Shown here: piece after piece, positions 17,899 through 27,008 of the stretch
How the letters are laid out: each line of letters begins with the position of its first letter
How positions within the stretch are numbered: position 1 is the first letter of the stretch
Assembly: GCA_030696525.1 (NCBI GenBank)
Contig: JAUYSB010000119.1
Span: 1-42,150 of the forward strand
Length of the DNA stretch: 42,150 nucleotides
From: Hydrogenophaga sp.
GTDB lineage: Bacteria; Pseudomonadota; Gammaproteobacteria; Burkholderiales; Burkholderiaceae_C
Direction: 5' to 3'
Notes under the pieces: model-generated
Seen by the model: only the letters and a program-made list of their open reading frames with translations
The model's database searches: none
Told to the model about the DNA's origin: nothing
Translations under genes and position numbers: made by a program

Positions 17899-20219
17899 TT
17901 GCCCCCCGCAGCCGCCATCGATTTCTCGCGGGCGAAGATGGATTCCATCTGGCCCTTGGCCGAGCGGTACTGTTTGGGCCAGCTCACCGGGGTGAAGCCG
18001 ATCTTGGCCGCTTCGGTCAGCGTCCAGGCCGGGTTGGCGAGGTGCGGACGCGCCACGGCACAGAGGTCGGCGCGGCCGGCCGCCAGGATGGAGTTGGCGT
18101 GGTCGGCCTCGCTGATGGCGCCCACCGCGATGGTGGGGATGCCGGCTTCCTGGCGGATGCGGTCGGCAAACGGCGTCTGGAACATGCGGCCGTAGACCGG
18201 CTTTTCCTTCTTGCTGACCTGGCCCGAGGAGCAGTCGATCATGTCGGCGCCAGCGGCCTTGAAGGCCTTGGCAATTTCCACCGCATCGTCGGGCGTGATG
18301 CCGCCTTCGACCCAGTCGTGGGCGGAAATGCGCACCGACATCGGCTTGTCTGCCGGCCAAGTGGCGCGCACGGCCTTGAAGACTTCCAGCGGGTAACGCA
18401 GGCGGTTCTCAAGGCTGCCGCCGTATTCGTCAGAGCGGTGGTTGGTCAGCGGCGAGATGAAGCTGGAGAGCAGGTAGCCGTGGGCGCAGTGCAGTTCCAG
18501 CCAATCGGCGCCGGCTTCCTGGGCCGCCTTTGTGGAGGCGACGAACTGGGCCAGCACCGTGTCCATGTCGGCGCGGGTCATGGCCTTGGAGACCTGGCTC
18601 ACGCCTTCGAGGTACTGCTGCGCGGAGGCCGACATGACCGGCCAGTTGCCCTCGGCCAGCGGCTGGTCGATGCCTTCCCAGGCCAGGCGGGTGGACGCCT
18701 TGGCGCCGGCGTGGCCAATCTGGATGGCGAACTTGGCGTCGGTGTTGGTGTGGATCCAGTCGGCGATGCGTTTGAAGGCGGTGGTGTGCTCGGGCTTGTA
18801 CAGGCCCGGGCAGCCGGGGGTGATGCGGCCCTCGGCGCTCACGCAGCTCATCTCGGCAAACACCAGGCCGGCGCCGCCCATGGCGCGTGCGCCCAGGTGC
18901 ACCAGGTGGTAGTCGCCGGCCACGCCGTCCACGGCGCTGTACTGCGCCATGGGCGAGACCACCACGCGGTTCTTCAGCGTGACACCGCGCACCGTGTAGG
19001 GCGTGAACATGGGTGGCACCGGCACGGGGCTGTCCACACCGGCCTGCTTCGCAAACCACTGCTCGTAGCTGTCCAGCCAGCCCTTGTCGCGCAGGCGCAG
19101 GTTTTCGTGGCTGATGCGCTGGCTGCGCGTGAGCATGGAGTACATGAACTGCTCGGGCGGCAATTGGTCGCAGTAGCGCTTGCCACACACCTCGAACCAC
19201 TCCATGGCGTTCCAGGCCGCGTTCTGCAAGCGCAGGGTCTCCACGCGGCGCAGCTCCTGGTAGGTGGTCAGCACCTCGCTGATCTTGTCGGGGCTGTCGC
19301 CCAGCAGCTTGAACTGGCGGGTGAGTTCGATCGCGTCCTCGATGGCCAGCTTGGTGCCCGAACCGATGGCGAAGTGGGCCGTGTGCACCGCGTCGCCCAT
19401 CAGCACCACGTGGCTGTTGTGTTCGTTCTTGAGCCACCACTGCTCGCACACCACACGCTGGAAGTTCAGCCAGGCCGAGCCGCGCAGGTGGCGCGCGTTG
19501 GTCATGAGCTTGGCGCCTTGCAGGTTGTCGGCGAAGATGTTTTCGCAGAAGGCGATGGACTGTTCCTGGTCGGCCTGGTCCAGGCCGTGTGCCAGGAACA
19601 CCTCTTCCGGGCACTCGACGATGAAGGTGGTGGTGTTCTCGTCGAACTTGTAGATGTGAGCCTGGAACCAGCCGTGTTCGGTGCGCACGAAATCGAAGGT
19701 GAAGGCGTCGTACAGCTTGTGTGTGCCCAGCCAGATGTAGCGGTTGGGGCGGGTGACGATGTCGGGCTTGAAGGTGTCGGCGTAGCGGGTGCGGATCTGC
19801 GAGTTGATGCCGTCGCTGGCGATGATCAGGTCGGCGTCGGCGTAGGCCAGGTCGGAGTCGGCGTTGGTCTCGAACACCAGCTTCACGCCCAGGTCTTCAC
19901 AACGCGCCTGCAGGATGTTGAGCAGCTTTTTGCGGCCAATGCCCACAAAACCGTGGCCCCCCGAACGGATGGTGCGGCCCTTGAACAGGAGCTCGATGTC
20001 GTCCCAATGGTTGAAGGCCTGCTCGATCTCGGTCGCGGTGGCCGGGTCCCACTGGCGCATGTTGTCCATGGTGGCGTCGGAAAACACCACGCCCCAGCCG
20101 AAGGTGTCGTAGGGCTTGTTGCGCTCGACCACCGTGATGTCGTGCGCCGGATCGAGTTGCTTCATCAGCAGACCGAAATACAGACCGGCGGGGCCGCCAC
20201 CAATGCACACAATCTTCAT
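17895..20219 (-). CDS. Bifunctional 2-aminobenzoyl-CoA monooxygenase/reductase (salicylyl-CoA 5-hydroxylase + OYE-type reductase fusion)
   Basis: This 774-residue flavoprotein is a two-enzyme fusion. Residues 1-390 form a flavin monooxygenase with GGGPAG at the N-terminus and the second FAD motif [15 protein letters not shown]. Residues about 400-770 form an old-yellow-enzyme-like reductase ([56 protein letters not shown]). This matches the Azoarcus evansii enzyme that hydroxylates 2-aminobenzoyl-CoA and then reduces it to the non-aromatic 2-amino-5-oxocyclohex-1-enecarboxyl-CoA. It is the first gene of the operon, with a strong AAGGAG ribosome site (20225-20230) six bases before the ATG. A salicylyl-CoA substrate is the main alternative; the presence of the reductase domain favours 2-aminobenzoyl-CoA. 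Confidence 0.93.
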   Translation of the reverse strand: MKIVCIGGGPAGLYFGLLMKQLDPAHDITVVERNKPYDTFGWGVVFSDATMDNMRQWDPATATEIEQAFNHWDDIELLFKGRTIRSGGHGFVGIGRKKLLNILQARCEDLGVKLVFETNADSDLAYADADLIIASDGINSQIRTRYADTFKPDIVTRPNRYIWLGTHKLYDAFTFDFVRTEHGWFQAHIYKFDENTTTFIVECPEEVFLAHGLDQADQEQSIAFCENIFADNLQGAKLMTNARHLRGSAWLNFQRVVCEQWWLKNEHNSHVVLMGDAVHTAHFAIGSGTKLAIEDAIELTRQFKLLGDSPDKISEVLTTYQELRRVETLRLQNAAWNAMEWFEVCGKRYCDQLPPEQFMYSMLTRSQRISHENLRLRDKGWLDSYEQWFAKQAGVDSPVPVPPMFTPYTVRGVTLKNRVVVSPMAQYSAVDGVAGDYHLVHLGARAMGGAGLVFAEMSCVSAEGRITPGCPGLYKPEHTTAFKRIADWIHTNTDAKFAIQIGHAGAKASTRLAWEGIDQPLAEGNWPVMSASAQQYLEGVSQVSKAMTRADMDTVLAQFVASTKAAQEAGADWLELHCAHGYLLSSFISPLTNHRSDEYGGSLENRLRYPLEVFKAVRATWPADKPMSVRISAHDWVEGGITPDDAVEIAKAFKAAGADMIDCSSGQVSKKEKPVYGRMFQTPFADRIRQEAGIPTIAVGAISEADHANSILAAGRADLCAVARPHLANPAWTLTEAAKIGFTPVSWPKQYRSAKGQMESIFAREKSMAAAGGK

Positions 20220-20269
20220 CTCAGCTCCTTTGGGTTGATCCGTTGACCGCGATTTCCATCATGGTCGAA

Positions 20270-20287
20270 TAGTTTAGATTTAAAGTA
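20270..20287. promoter_or_regulatory. Operator-like near-palindrome downstream of the 2-aminobenzoate operon promoter
   Basis: This 18-base AT-rich element is centred on AGTTTAGATTTAAAGT. Seven of nine base pairs are symmetric. It lies about 10-28 bases beyond the predicted -10 box on the minus strand, so a bound dimer would cover the transcription start. MarR- and TetR-type repressors of aryl-CoA operons often use such sites; no such regulator gene is in the window. Confidence 0.5.
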
Positions 20288-20297
20288 ATTGAGCGTG

Positions 20298-20326
20298 AGT
20301 TTAGGGCCCACGGCGGGCTTTTGCAA
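20298..20326 (-). promoter_or_regulatory. Sigma70-type promoter of the 2-aminobenzoate operon
   Basis: On the minus strand a -35 box TTGCAA (20326-20321), a 17-base spacer and a -10 box TAAACT (20303-20298) are well placed, giving a start near 20291 and a leader of about 70 bases before the ATG at 20219. The -35 box sits in the loop of a perfect hairpin (GGGCTT-TTGC-AAGCCC, 20315-20330). Assignment is by inspection only. Confidence 0.5.
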
Positions 20327-20371
20327 GCCCTGTGTGGGTGGGGTGAATCCGGGTTTACCCCCGTGCCATGT

Positions 20372-22168
20372 TCAGCCCGCCACGTCGAAGGCCTGTGGGG
20401 CCTGGCCATCTCGCTGTATCAGGTGCATGCGGGTGTAGGCCTGTTCGATGGCGCGCGCCAGCCGGGGTGTGTCGAACAGCGGCAACCGATCACGCTGGCT
20501 CAGCAGGTGCGCCCGCATGCGCGCCAGGCGCTCGGGCTGCTGCGCCAGCGCCACGGCCAGGGCGCGGTAGGCCTCGGGCGAGTCGGTCACCAGCTCGGGC
20601 AGGTCAACCGCATGCAGCAGGCTGGCCGCCACCCGGCTGGCAAAGCTTTGGCCGCGCCGTGTCAGCACCGGCAGGCCCATCCACAGGGCGTCGCTGGCGG
20701 TGGTGTGGGCGTTGTAGGGCAGGGTGTCCAGGAACAGGTCGGCCAGCGGGTAGCGGGCCAGGTGTTCGGCGTGCGGCAGGGTGGTGGCAAACACCAGGCG
20801 TTGTGGGTCCACGCCGCGCTGTTGTGCTTCGTGCCGCAGCCTGTCCTGGGCGGCGGCATGCCGCAAGTACATCCACAACACGCTGCCCGGCACCTCGCGC
20901 AGGATGTCCATCCACAGGCCAAAGACCTCGGGCGTGATCTTGTAGTTGTTGTTGAAGCAGCAGAACACCGTGCCGGCTTCGGGCAGGCCCTGGCTGGCCC
21001 GGGTGGGCGTGGCGGCGGCGCGGCGCTGGCGGTCGTTGGGCTGGTAGCAGTGGGGCAGGCGCACCACCTGTTCGGAGCAGGCCGGCTTGAGTTCGTCGGG
21101 CAGCACGTGGGGGTCGGCCAGCAGGTAGTCCATCTCGGCCATGCCCATGCTGCCCGGGTAGCCCAGGTAGTTGACCTGCACCGGGGCGGCGCGTTGGGCG
21201 AAGATGCCGGCGCGCTGGTCCTGCGTGAAGCCCTTGAGGTCCACCGCGATGTCGATTTCGAGCGAACGCGCCTGCCGTGCCACCGCCTCGTCGCTCTGGC
21301 CGCGCACGTCGACGAAGTGGTCAAAGGCCGCTTCCAGCCGGCGGCGTATCGGGTCGTCGCTGGTGGGTCCGAACGAGAACGCCCACCATTCAAAACGCGT
21401 GCGGTCGTGTTGCTCGAACAGCTCGGCCATCAGCCAGGCGGTGGCGTGGTTGTGGAAGTCGGCCGAAAAATAGCCCACGCGGATGCGTGGGTGGGCGGGC
21501 CAGGCGGGCAGGGGGCCCAGGCGCTTGTCGCTCGGGTGGCGGGCCCGGGCATAGGCCTGCGCCAGGCGCAGGTGCCAGGCGGGGTCGTCTGCCATGGCCA
21601 GCGCCGTGAAGGGCTGGACGGCACCGTGGCCAGGCTCGGTCAGCGACTGGACGTGCCGCAGCGCGCTGTCCACACCGGTCCAGTCGCACAAGGCCATGCG
21701 CAGTTCCAGTTCGGGGCCGGCATGGGCCAGCGGCTGGCCCGCCATGGCGGCGGCGGCCTGGTAGCAGCGCAGCGCGCCTTCGGGGCGGGTGGGCGCCAGG
21801 GTGCCAGCCTGGTTGACCATGGCCATGGCGTAGTCGGGGCGCTGGGCCAGGGCCTGCTGGTAGCAGCGCAGGGCGTCGGCCGTGCGGTCCAGCGAGCGGT
21901 AGACGTTGCCCAGGTTGTTCCAGGCCACCGGGTTGTTGTGCCGGATGCGCAGCGAGCGCTCAATCCACAGGGCCGCGCCCGCGTGGTCTTGCCGCTGTGT
22001 CTGCAGCAGGCCCAGCAGGTGCAGCGCCTCGGGGTGGTCGGGCACCCATTGCAGGCAGGCGTGGTACAGCGTTTCGGCACGTTCCAGGTCGCCGGCCTGG
22101 TAGGCGGCCAAACCTTCGCGCAGGTGTTGCTGGCCCTGTTGGGCGGCAAGGGGTGTTGTCGGTGTCAC
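20372..22168 (-). CDS. TPR-domain O-linked GlcNAc transferase-like (SPINDLY/GT41) protein
   Basis: This 598-residue cytoplasmic protein has tetratricopeptide repeats in residues about 10-150 (for example QAGDLERAETLYHACL and NNPVAWNNLGNVYRSL) followed by a GT41 catalytic region from about residue 220. Catalytic-region landmarks are GYFSADFHNHATA (the N-terminal GT-B lobe), VNYLGYPGSMGM, FCCFNNNYKITPEVF (containing the UDP-contacting lysine) and DTLPYNAHTTASDALWMGLPVLT. The layout mirrors eukaryotic OGT. Bacterial homologues glycosylate proteins such as flagellins or adhesins, but the target here is unknown. It follows the MgtC gene on the same strand with about a 20-base gap, which may only reflect cotranscription. 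Confidence 0.9.
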   Translation of the reverse strand: MTPTTPLAAQQGQQHLREGLAAYQAGDLERAETLYHACLQWVPDHPEALHLLGLLQTQRQDHAGAALWIERSLRIRHNNPVAWNNLGNVYRSLDRTADALRCYQQALAQRPDYAMAMVNQAGTLAPTRPEGALRCYQAAAAMAGQPLAHAGPELELRMALCDWTGVDSALRHVQSLTEPGHGAVQPFTALAMADDPAWHLRLAQAYARARHPSDKRLGPLPAWPAHPRIRVGYFSADFHNHATAWLMAELFEQHDRTRFEWWAFSFGPTSDDPIRRRLEAAFDHFVDVRGQSDEAVARQARSLEIDIAVDLKGFTQDQRAGIFAQRAAPVQVNYLGYPGSMGMAEMDYLLADPHVLPDELKPACSEQVVRLPHCYQPNDRQRRAAATPTRASQGLPEAGTVFCCFNNNYKITPEVFGLWMDILREVPGSVLWMYLRHAAAQDRLRHEAQQRGVDPQRLVFATTLPHAEHLARYPLADLFLDTLPYNAHTTASDALWMGLPVLTRRGQSFASRVAASLLHAVDLPELVTDSPEAYRALAVALAQQPERLARMRAHLLSQRDRLPLFDTPRLARAIEQAYTRMHLIQRDGQAPQAFDVAG

Positions 22169-22187
22169 GTGATGAATAAAGAGAGGG

Positions 22188-22940
22188 TCAATTCCTGGCG
22201 TGGGTCAGCTGCAGGCTGTCCACGCCATCGAGCATGCGCAGCCGGCGCGAAAGTTCGAACAGCGACGAGGGCTCGGGCCGGCTGCGCAGCGCCACCATCA
22301 CAAACTGCCAGTTGACGTGGTGCTGGTTGCGGGTGATGTGCAGCGAGCCCTCGGCCACCATGTAGCCCCAGGCGCGCATGGCGTCGCGCATCGGGCCTTC
22401 GTCGGGTTCCACGCCGGCGGCAAAACCCAGGTTCACGCCCAGCGCGCGGCGCGAGGGCAGGCGCATTTCCAGGCGCGAGCCCCACATCATGAGCGAGGCC
22501 GAGAGCAGGCTCAGCAGGATGGCCGCCGCGTAAAAGCCCACGCCCACCAGCACGCCTATGGCCGACGACGCCCAGATCGAGGCGGCTGTCGTCAGGCCGC
22601 TGATGTTCATGCCTTCCTTCATGATCACGCCCGCGCCGAGAAAGCCCACGCCGGTGACGATGCCCTGCACCACCCGCGTCGGGTCCACCGGCACCTGGGC
22701 CATGCCCTCCACGCCGCCCCACCAGAAGCCGGGGTAGCCGGCAAACACGGTGAGCGCGGCCGAAGCCATGCAGACGATGCCGTAGGTGCGCATGCCGGCG
22801 GCGCGCCCATGGTAGGAGCGTTCGTAGCCCACCAGCAGGCCCAGCAGCAGGGCGCCGACCAGATTGGCGAACACCAGCAGGTTGACCTCGATCAGCGAGG
22901 CGCTCCAGTAGCTGTCGAACAGAGAAAGGGTGTGGTTCAT
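22188..22940 (-). CDS. MgtC/SapB family inner-membrane protein
   Basis: This 250-residue protein has four to five hydrophobic segments in its first 160 residues with the MgtC signature (GLLVGYERS, GMRTYGIVCMASAALT, GIVTGVGFLGAGVIMKEG, GLTTAASIWASSAIGVLVG). A soluble C-terminal domain of about 80 residues follows, resembling the ACT-like tail of longer MgtC proteins. In pathogens MgtC modulates F-ATPase and phosphate or Mg2+ homeostasis; in environmental bacteria the role is less clear. It is first in an apparent two-gene unit with the SPINDLY-like gene and is divergent from the cytochrome gene. The 175-base gap upstream is AT-richer and probably contains both promoters. Confidence 0.9.
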   Translation of the reverse strand: MNHTLSLFDSYWSASLIEVNLLVFANLVGALLLGLLVGYERSYHGRAAGMRTYGIVCMASAALTVFAGYPGFWWGGVEGMAQVPVDPTRVVQGIVTGVGFLGAGVIMKEGMNISGLTTAASIWASSAIGVLVGVGFYAAAILLSLLSASLMMWGSRLEMRLPSRRALGVNLGFAAGVEPDEGPMRDAMRAWGYMVAEGSLHITRNQHHVNWQFVMVALRSRPEPSSLFELSRRLRMLDGVDSLQLTHARN

Positions 22941-23115
22941 GGTGGTTATTCCTGGCCGTGTACCATCATGCCGCTACTGGTGCTTGAGGAAAACCCCAAG
23001 GGGCGCTGACAAGAATCAGTACATAATGATATTTGAGCGTGCGGCGGCCAGACACCGGCCCACCACGGTTCCGAAACGCCCGTTTTCCGCCTTTTAAATT
23101 TCTACGGAGATGTTG

Positions 23116-23424
23116 ATGAAACAAGCTTTTGTGATGGCCGCTGCGGCGGTTGCCGTGTTGGCCGCTTCCCCCGCCATGGCCAACCTGGCCCTGGCCCAGA
23201 AAAACGCCTGCATGGCCTGCCACGCGGTGGACAAGAAGCTGGTGGGCCCCGCCTACCAGGAAGTGGCCAAGAAGTACGCCGGCAAGAGCGCCGACGAGCT
23301 GGCCAAGAGCATCAAGGCCGGTGGTTCGGGCAAGTGGGGCGCCGTGCCCATGCCCGCACAGGCTGCCCTGAGCGACGCCGACGCGAAGACCCTGGCCGCC
23401 TGGATTCTGGCCGGCGCCAAGTAA
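23116..23424 (+). CDS. Small periplasmic class I cytochrome c (c551/c552-like)
   Basis: This 102-residue exported cytochrome carries electrons in the periplasm. The Sec signal peptide covers residues 1-22 (cleavage after AMA). The single haem site is C32-x-x-C35-H36 (CMACH) and the axial methionine is M79 in VPMPAQ. The ATG at 23116 is chosen because the GGAG ribosome site is six bases upstream; the ATG at 23110 overlaps that site. It is monocistronic and ends at a strong terminator. It may donate electrons to a terminal oxidase; the partner is unknown. Confidence 0.94.
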   Translation: MKQAFVMAAAAVAVLAASPAMANLALAQKNACMACHAVDKKLVGPAYQEVAKKYAGKSADELAKSIKAGGSGKWGAVPMPAQAALSDADAKTLAAWILAGAK

Positions 23425-23440
23425 GCTGTTTTTAGGCTGC

Positions 23441-23500
23441 CCGGGCGCACACGCCCGGCGCCCAAGCGCCCCCCGCGCAAGCGGCGGGCGCTTCTTTTTT
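23441..23500 (+). terminator. Tandem hairpins ending in a T-run, terminator of the cytochrome gene
   Basis: A first hairpin CCGGGCG-CACA-CGCCCGG (23441-23458) is followed by a second, longer stem with arms AAGCGCCC and GGGCGCTT enclosing CCGC-GCAA-GCGG (23464-23493), then CTTTTTT (23494-23500). The second element is a textbook intrinsic terminator on the + strand. Confidence 0.85.
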
Positions 23501-23634
23501 GCCATTGCGCAACAGCGTGGCCGTTGGGGTTGGCGATAGCGTGATATACCTCCAACTTGACAGATGTTTTGCAATTTGTGTCAGCGGTGGGCGTCCCCTT
23601 GACGCCTGGACCGAATGATTGGAGAGCCTTCCGG

Positions 23635-25869
23635 ATGGCCGAGTCCAGCGATGAATTGTTTGCGTTCGAAGACGAAGCGCCCGCCGACGGCCTGACCGGC
23701 GCCCGCCGGCCTGTGCGCGAGTGGACGGTGCTGGTGGTGGACGATGACGCCGACGTCCACCAGGCGACGCTGTTTGCCCTGCAGGACGTGTTGGTGTTCG
23801 GGCGCTCCATCCGTTTTCTGCACGCGCACAACGCCGCCGAGGCGCGGCAATTGCTGCTGGCCACACCCGACCTGGCGCTGGTGCTGCTCGATGTGGTGAT
23901 GGAAACCGAGAACGCCGGCCTGGAGCTGGTGGATTTCATCCGCAACGACGCCGGCCTGACCGCCACCCGCATCGTGCTGCGCACCGGCCAGCCCGGCTAC
24001 GCGCCCGAGCACGAAACCATCCTGCGCTACGACATCAACGACTACAAGACCAAGTCGGAACTGACCCGCCACAAGCTGCTGACCACGCTGACCACCGCCA
24101 TCCGCTCCTACGAGCAGATCTGCGCCATCGAGGCCCACCGCAGCGGGCTTGAACTCATCGTTCGCTCCAGCGCCGATTTCATGGAGGAGACGGGGCTGCA
24201 CACCTTCGCGCGTGGCGTCATCATGCAGCTGGCCGCCCTGCTGGGCACGCGGGCCGAAGGCCTGGTGTGTGCCCAGGTGGAGCGCGGCGGGCAGCAGTAC
24301 CGGGTGCTGGCCGCGGCAGGGCAGTTTGCCGAGCTCATCGACCAGTCGCTCGACACGCTGCCCGATGCCGAGGTGCGGGCGCTGCTGGAGCGTTCGCTGC
24401 AGGAGCACGGCAACGTGTTCTCGCCGGCCGGCCTGGCGCTGTACGTGGGCTACCGCAACGGCAGCGACATGGCGGTCTACATCGACACCCAGCACGCGCC
24501 TCCGAGCACCGACCGCAGCCTGCTCGACGTCTTCTGCTTCAACATCGGCAACCTGCTGCGCAACCGCCACCTGATGCAGCGCCTGCACGAGTTCGCCTTC
24601 TACGACCAGTTGGTGGGCCTGCCCAACCGCGCCAGTTTTGTCGATGCGCTGGACCGCCAGATCGCCGCCGGCGCCGAGGGCCACGCGCTGGCCCTGGTGG
24701 ACATCGACGACTTCAGCGCCACCAACGACGTCATGGGCCACCGCTTTGGCGACCTGCTGCTCAACGCCGTCGCGCAGCGCCTGCGCGAAAGCCTGCCGCC
24801 GCAGACGGTGCTGGCGCGCATCGGCAGCGACACGTTCGGCGTGCTCGGTCGGCAGGACGTGGTCAACCCCGACGCGCTGATGGCCGCCGCCCGCGTGCCG
24901 CTGAGCATCGAAGGCATCGCGCACAAGCTGTCCATCACCTGCGGCTATGTGCAGCTGCAGGTCGATGCCAATGCCGGTGTGGACCTGCTCAAGGACGCCA
25001 GCATCGCGCTCAAACGCGCCAAGAAGGACCACAAGGGCCACTACGTCACCTTCTCGGCCCACCTGGGCGCCGAGGCGCGCGCGCGTGCCCTCATGCTGGC
25101 CGAGTTGCGCGCGGCCTTCGAGGCCGAGCGCCTGTTCCTCGTCTACCAGCCGCAGCTCGACCTGGTCACCCACGAACTCATTGGCCTGGAGGCGCTGATC
25201 CGCTGGCGCACCGAAGCCGGCCGCTTCGTGCCGCCCGACCAGTTCATTCCGGTGGCCGAACGCTCGGGCCTGATGGCGCCGCTGGGCCAGTGGGTGATGA
25301 CCTCGGCCTGCATGATGATGCGCGACCTGCTCGACGCCGGTCTGGCACCAAGGCGCATCGCGGTCAACGTGTCGGTGGTGCAGTTGCAGGACGCGGCCTT
25401 TGCCGACCACGTGGCGCAGGCGCTGGCCCTCAGCGGGCTGGACGGAAGCCACCTGGAGCTCGAGATCACCGAGTCGGTGGCGGTGCTGCCCACGGACTAC
25501 CTGGAGACCACACTCGCCGGCTTGCGCGCGCGCGGCATCTCGATCGCCATCGACGATTTCGGCACCGGGTATTCGTCGCTGAGCTACCTGGAGCGCCTGC
25601 CGCTGGACCGCATCAAGATCGATCGCGCCTTTGTGCGCCAGATCACCGAAGCCAAGGGCCCGCGCATTGCCGAGATGGTCACCCAACTGGGCCGCAAGCT
25701 GGGCCTGAAGGTGCTGGCCGAAGGCATTGAAGACGCCAGCGTGTGGGCGGCCCTGGTGGCCATGGGCTGCCACGACGGCCAGGGCTACCACATCGCCCAG
25801 CCCATGGGCAAGGACCAGCTGATCCCCTGGCTGGCGCAGCACCAGGACGCCAACCCCGGCGGCGCCTGA
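23635..25869 (+). CDS. Response regulator REC-DUF3369-GGDEF-EAL, probable c-di-GMP phosphodiesterase
   Basis: This 744-residue soluble protein starts at the ATG at 23635, preceded by GGAG at 23621. Domains: receiver around residues 25-150 with phosphoacceptor D86 (LVLLDVV); a DUF3369-like region about 165-320; GGDEF about 325-485; and EAL from about 500 to the end. The GGDEF signature is degenerate (GSDTFG near residue 398), so cyclase activity is unlikely. The EAL residues are kept: E519 in LEALIRW, the two aspartates around 640 in DDFGTGYSS, and the glutamate in LAEGIED. It should hydrolyse c-di-GMP under control of phosphorylation. The four genes downstream encode solute-binding proteins and kinases, which are likely partners. 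Confidence 0.93.
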   Translation: MAESSDELFAFEDEAPADGLTGARRPVREWTVLVVDDDADVHQATLFALQDVLVFGRSIRFLHAHNAAEARQLLLATPDLALVLLDVVMETENAGLELVDFIRNDAGLTATRIVLRTGQPGYAPEHETILRYDINDYKTKSELTRHKLLTTLTTAIRSYEQICAIEAHRSGLELIVRSSADFMEETGLHTFARGVIMQLAALLGTRAEGLVCAQVERGGQQYRVLAAAGQFAELIDQSLDTLPDAEVRALLERSLQEHGNVFSPAGLALYVGYRNGSDMAVYIDTQHAPPSTDRSLLDVFCFNIGNLLRNRHLMQRLHEFAFYDQLVGLPNRASFVDALDRQIAAGAEGHALALVDIDDFSATNDVMGHRFGDLLLNAVAQRLRESLPPQTVLARIGSDTFGVLGRQDVVNPDALMAAARVPLSIEGIAHKLSITCGYVQLQVDANAGVDLLKDASIALKRAKKDHKGHYVTFSAHLGAEARARALMLAELRAAFEAERLFLVYQPQLDLVTHELIGLEALIRWRTEAGRFVPPDQFIPVAERSGLMAPLGQWVMTSACMMMRDLLDAGLAPRRIAVNVSVVQLQDAAFADHVAQALALSGLDGSHLELEITESVAVLPTDYLETTLAGLRARGISIAIDDFGTGYSSLSYLERLPLDRIKIDRAFVRQITEAKGPRIAEMVTQLGRKLGLKVLAEGIEDASVWAALVAMGCHDGQGYHIAQPMGKDQLIPWLAQHQDANPGGA

Positions 25870-25892
25870 CACCACCCCCGGAGGACGCCTTC

Positions 25893-27008
25893 ATGCCCAT
25901 CCTGTCGCGTCGCGAAGTGCTGGGGGCTGCGGCCCTCGCCACGCTGGGCCTGGGGGCTTGCAGCAAGCCGCCGCTGAAGATCGGTTTTGTCGGCGGCCTC
26001 ACCGGGCGCACCGCCGACCTGGGCGTGGCCGGGCGCGACGGCGCGCTGCTGGCGCTGGAACAGGCCAACGCCGGCGGCGGCGTGGGAGGGCGACAGCTCG
26101 AACTGCTGACCGTTGACGACCAGCAGAACCCGGCGGCTGCCGCAGCGGCCTTCCAGCGCCTGCGCGAAGCCGGCGTGGCGGCCATCGTTGGGCCCATGAC
26201 CAGTGCCATGGCCATGGCCATGGTGCCGCTGGCCAACGCGGCTGGCCTGACCCTGGTCTCGCCCACCGTGACGACCAGCGCGCTCACCGGGCTGGACGAC
26301 CACTTCTTCCGCGTCATCTCCTCGACCCGCGAGTACGCCCAGGCCAGCGCCCGTTTCCACGCCCAGCGCAGCAAGCTCACGCGCGTGGCCGCCGTGCTCG
26401 ACATGTCGAACGCGGCCTACACCGAGCGCTGGCTTGACGACTTCGAGGCCGAGTTCCGCAAGCTCGGCGGCCAGGTGATCGCGCGCGAGGGCTACACCTT
26501 CCAGCCCGGCATGGGTTTTGCCGATCTGGCCCAGCGTGCCCTGGCCGCGCAGCCCGAGGCGCTGCTGTTGCTGACCGGCGCGGTGGACGCCGCCCAGCTC
26601 ATGCAGCAACTGCGCAAGCTGCAACCGGCCATGCCGGTGATGACCGCCGAGTGGGCGGCCACCGAACAGCTGCTGGAGCTCGCCGGCGGCGCCGCCGAAG
26701 GCGTGGTGGCGGCGCAGTTTCTGGACCGCAACAACACCTCACCCAGCTACCAGCAGTTCCGCCAGGCCTACCAGCAGCGTTTTGGCAACCCCTCGGGTTT
26801 TGCCGATCTGGCGGCCTTCGATGCCATGCGCGTGACGCTGCAGGCGCTGGGCGCGCAGCAGAGCGGCGAATCGCTCAAGCAGACCCTGCTGCGGGTGCGC
26901 CGTTTTGAAGGTGCGCAGCAGGTGGTGGCCTTCGACGACAGCGGCGATGCGGTCCGCCAGACCTTCATCACGGTGGTCAGGCAGGGCCGCTACGAGGTGC
27001 TGACTTGA
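25893..27008 (+). CDS. ABC-type (Leu/Ile/Val-like) solute-binding lipoprotein, probable kinase co-receptor
   Basis: This 371-residue binding protein of the type I periplasmic fold (Peripla_BP_6) has a lipobox, LGAC, near residue 20, after a short signal with a twin-arginine-like SRREVL start, so it is probably anchored to a membrane. The mature part begins KIGFVGGLTGRTADLG, typical of branched-chain amino acid and aromatic acid receptors, with the SPTVTTSALTG hinge later. A GGAGGA site (25880-25885) supports the start. Its stop overlaps the TTG start of the following histidine kinase gene (TTGA). With no permease or ATPase gene nearby, a sensory role with that kinase is the best explanation. 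Confidence 0.88.
   Translation: MPILSRREVLGAAALATLGLGACSKPPLKIGFVGGLTGRTADLGVAGRDGALLALEQANAGGGVGGRQLELLTVDDQQNPAAAAAAFQRLREAGVAAIVGPMTSAMAMAMVPLANAAGLTLVSPTVTTSALTGLDDHFFRVISSTREYAQASARFHAQRSKLTRVAAVLDMSNAAYTERWLDDFEAEFRKLGGQVIAREGYTFQPGMGFADLAQRALAAQPEALLLLTGAVDAAQLMQQLRKLQPAMPVMTAEWAATEQLLELAGGAAEGVVAAQFLDRNNTSPSYQQFRQAYQQRFGNPSGFADLAAFDAMRVTLQALGAQQSGESLKQTLLRVRRFEGAQQVVAFDDSGDAVRQTFITVVRQGRYEVLT

Noticed and set aside
17748-20246. An 832-codon open frame on the + strand opposite the bifunctional monooxygenase
   Set aside because: The opposite strand carries an unmistakable two-domain flavoprotein; this frame has low-complexity composition and no family resemblance.
20315-20330. Hairpin GGGCTT-TTGC-AAGCCC as a terminator for the SPINDLY-like gene
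   Set aside because: It has no following T-run on the minus strand and its loop coincides with the -35 box of the downstream operon.
23581-25875. A 764-codon minus-strand frame opposite the REC-EAL gene, and similar frames at 27338-29695 and 30675-33212
   Set aside because: All three mirror kinase or regulator genes with intact catalytic motifs on the + strand; composition is typical of antisense shadows.
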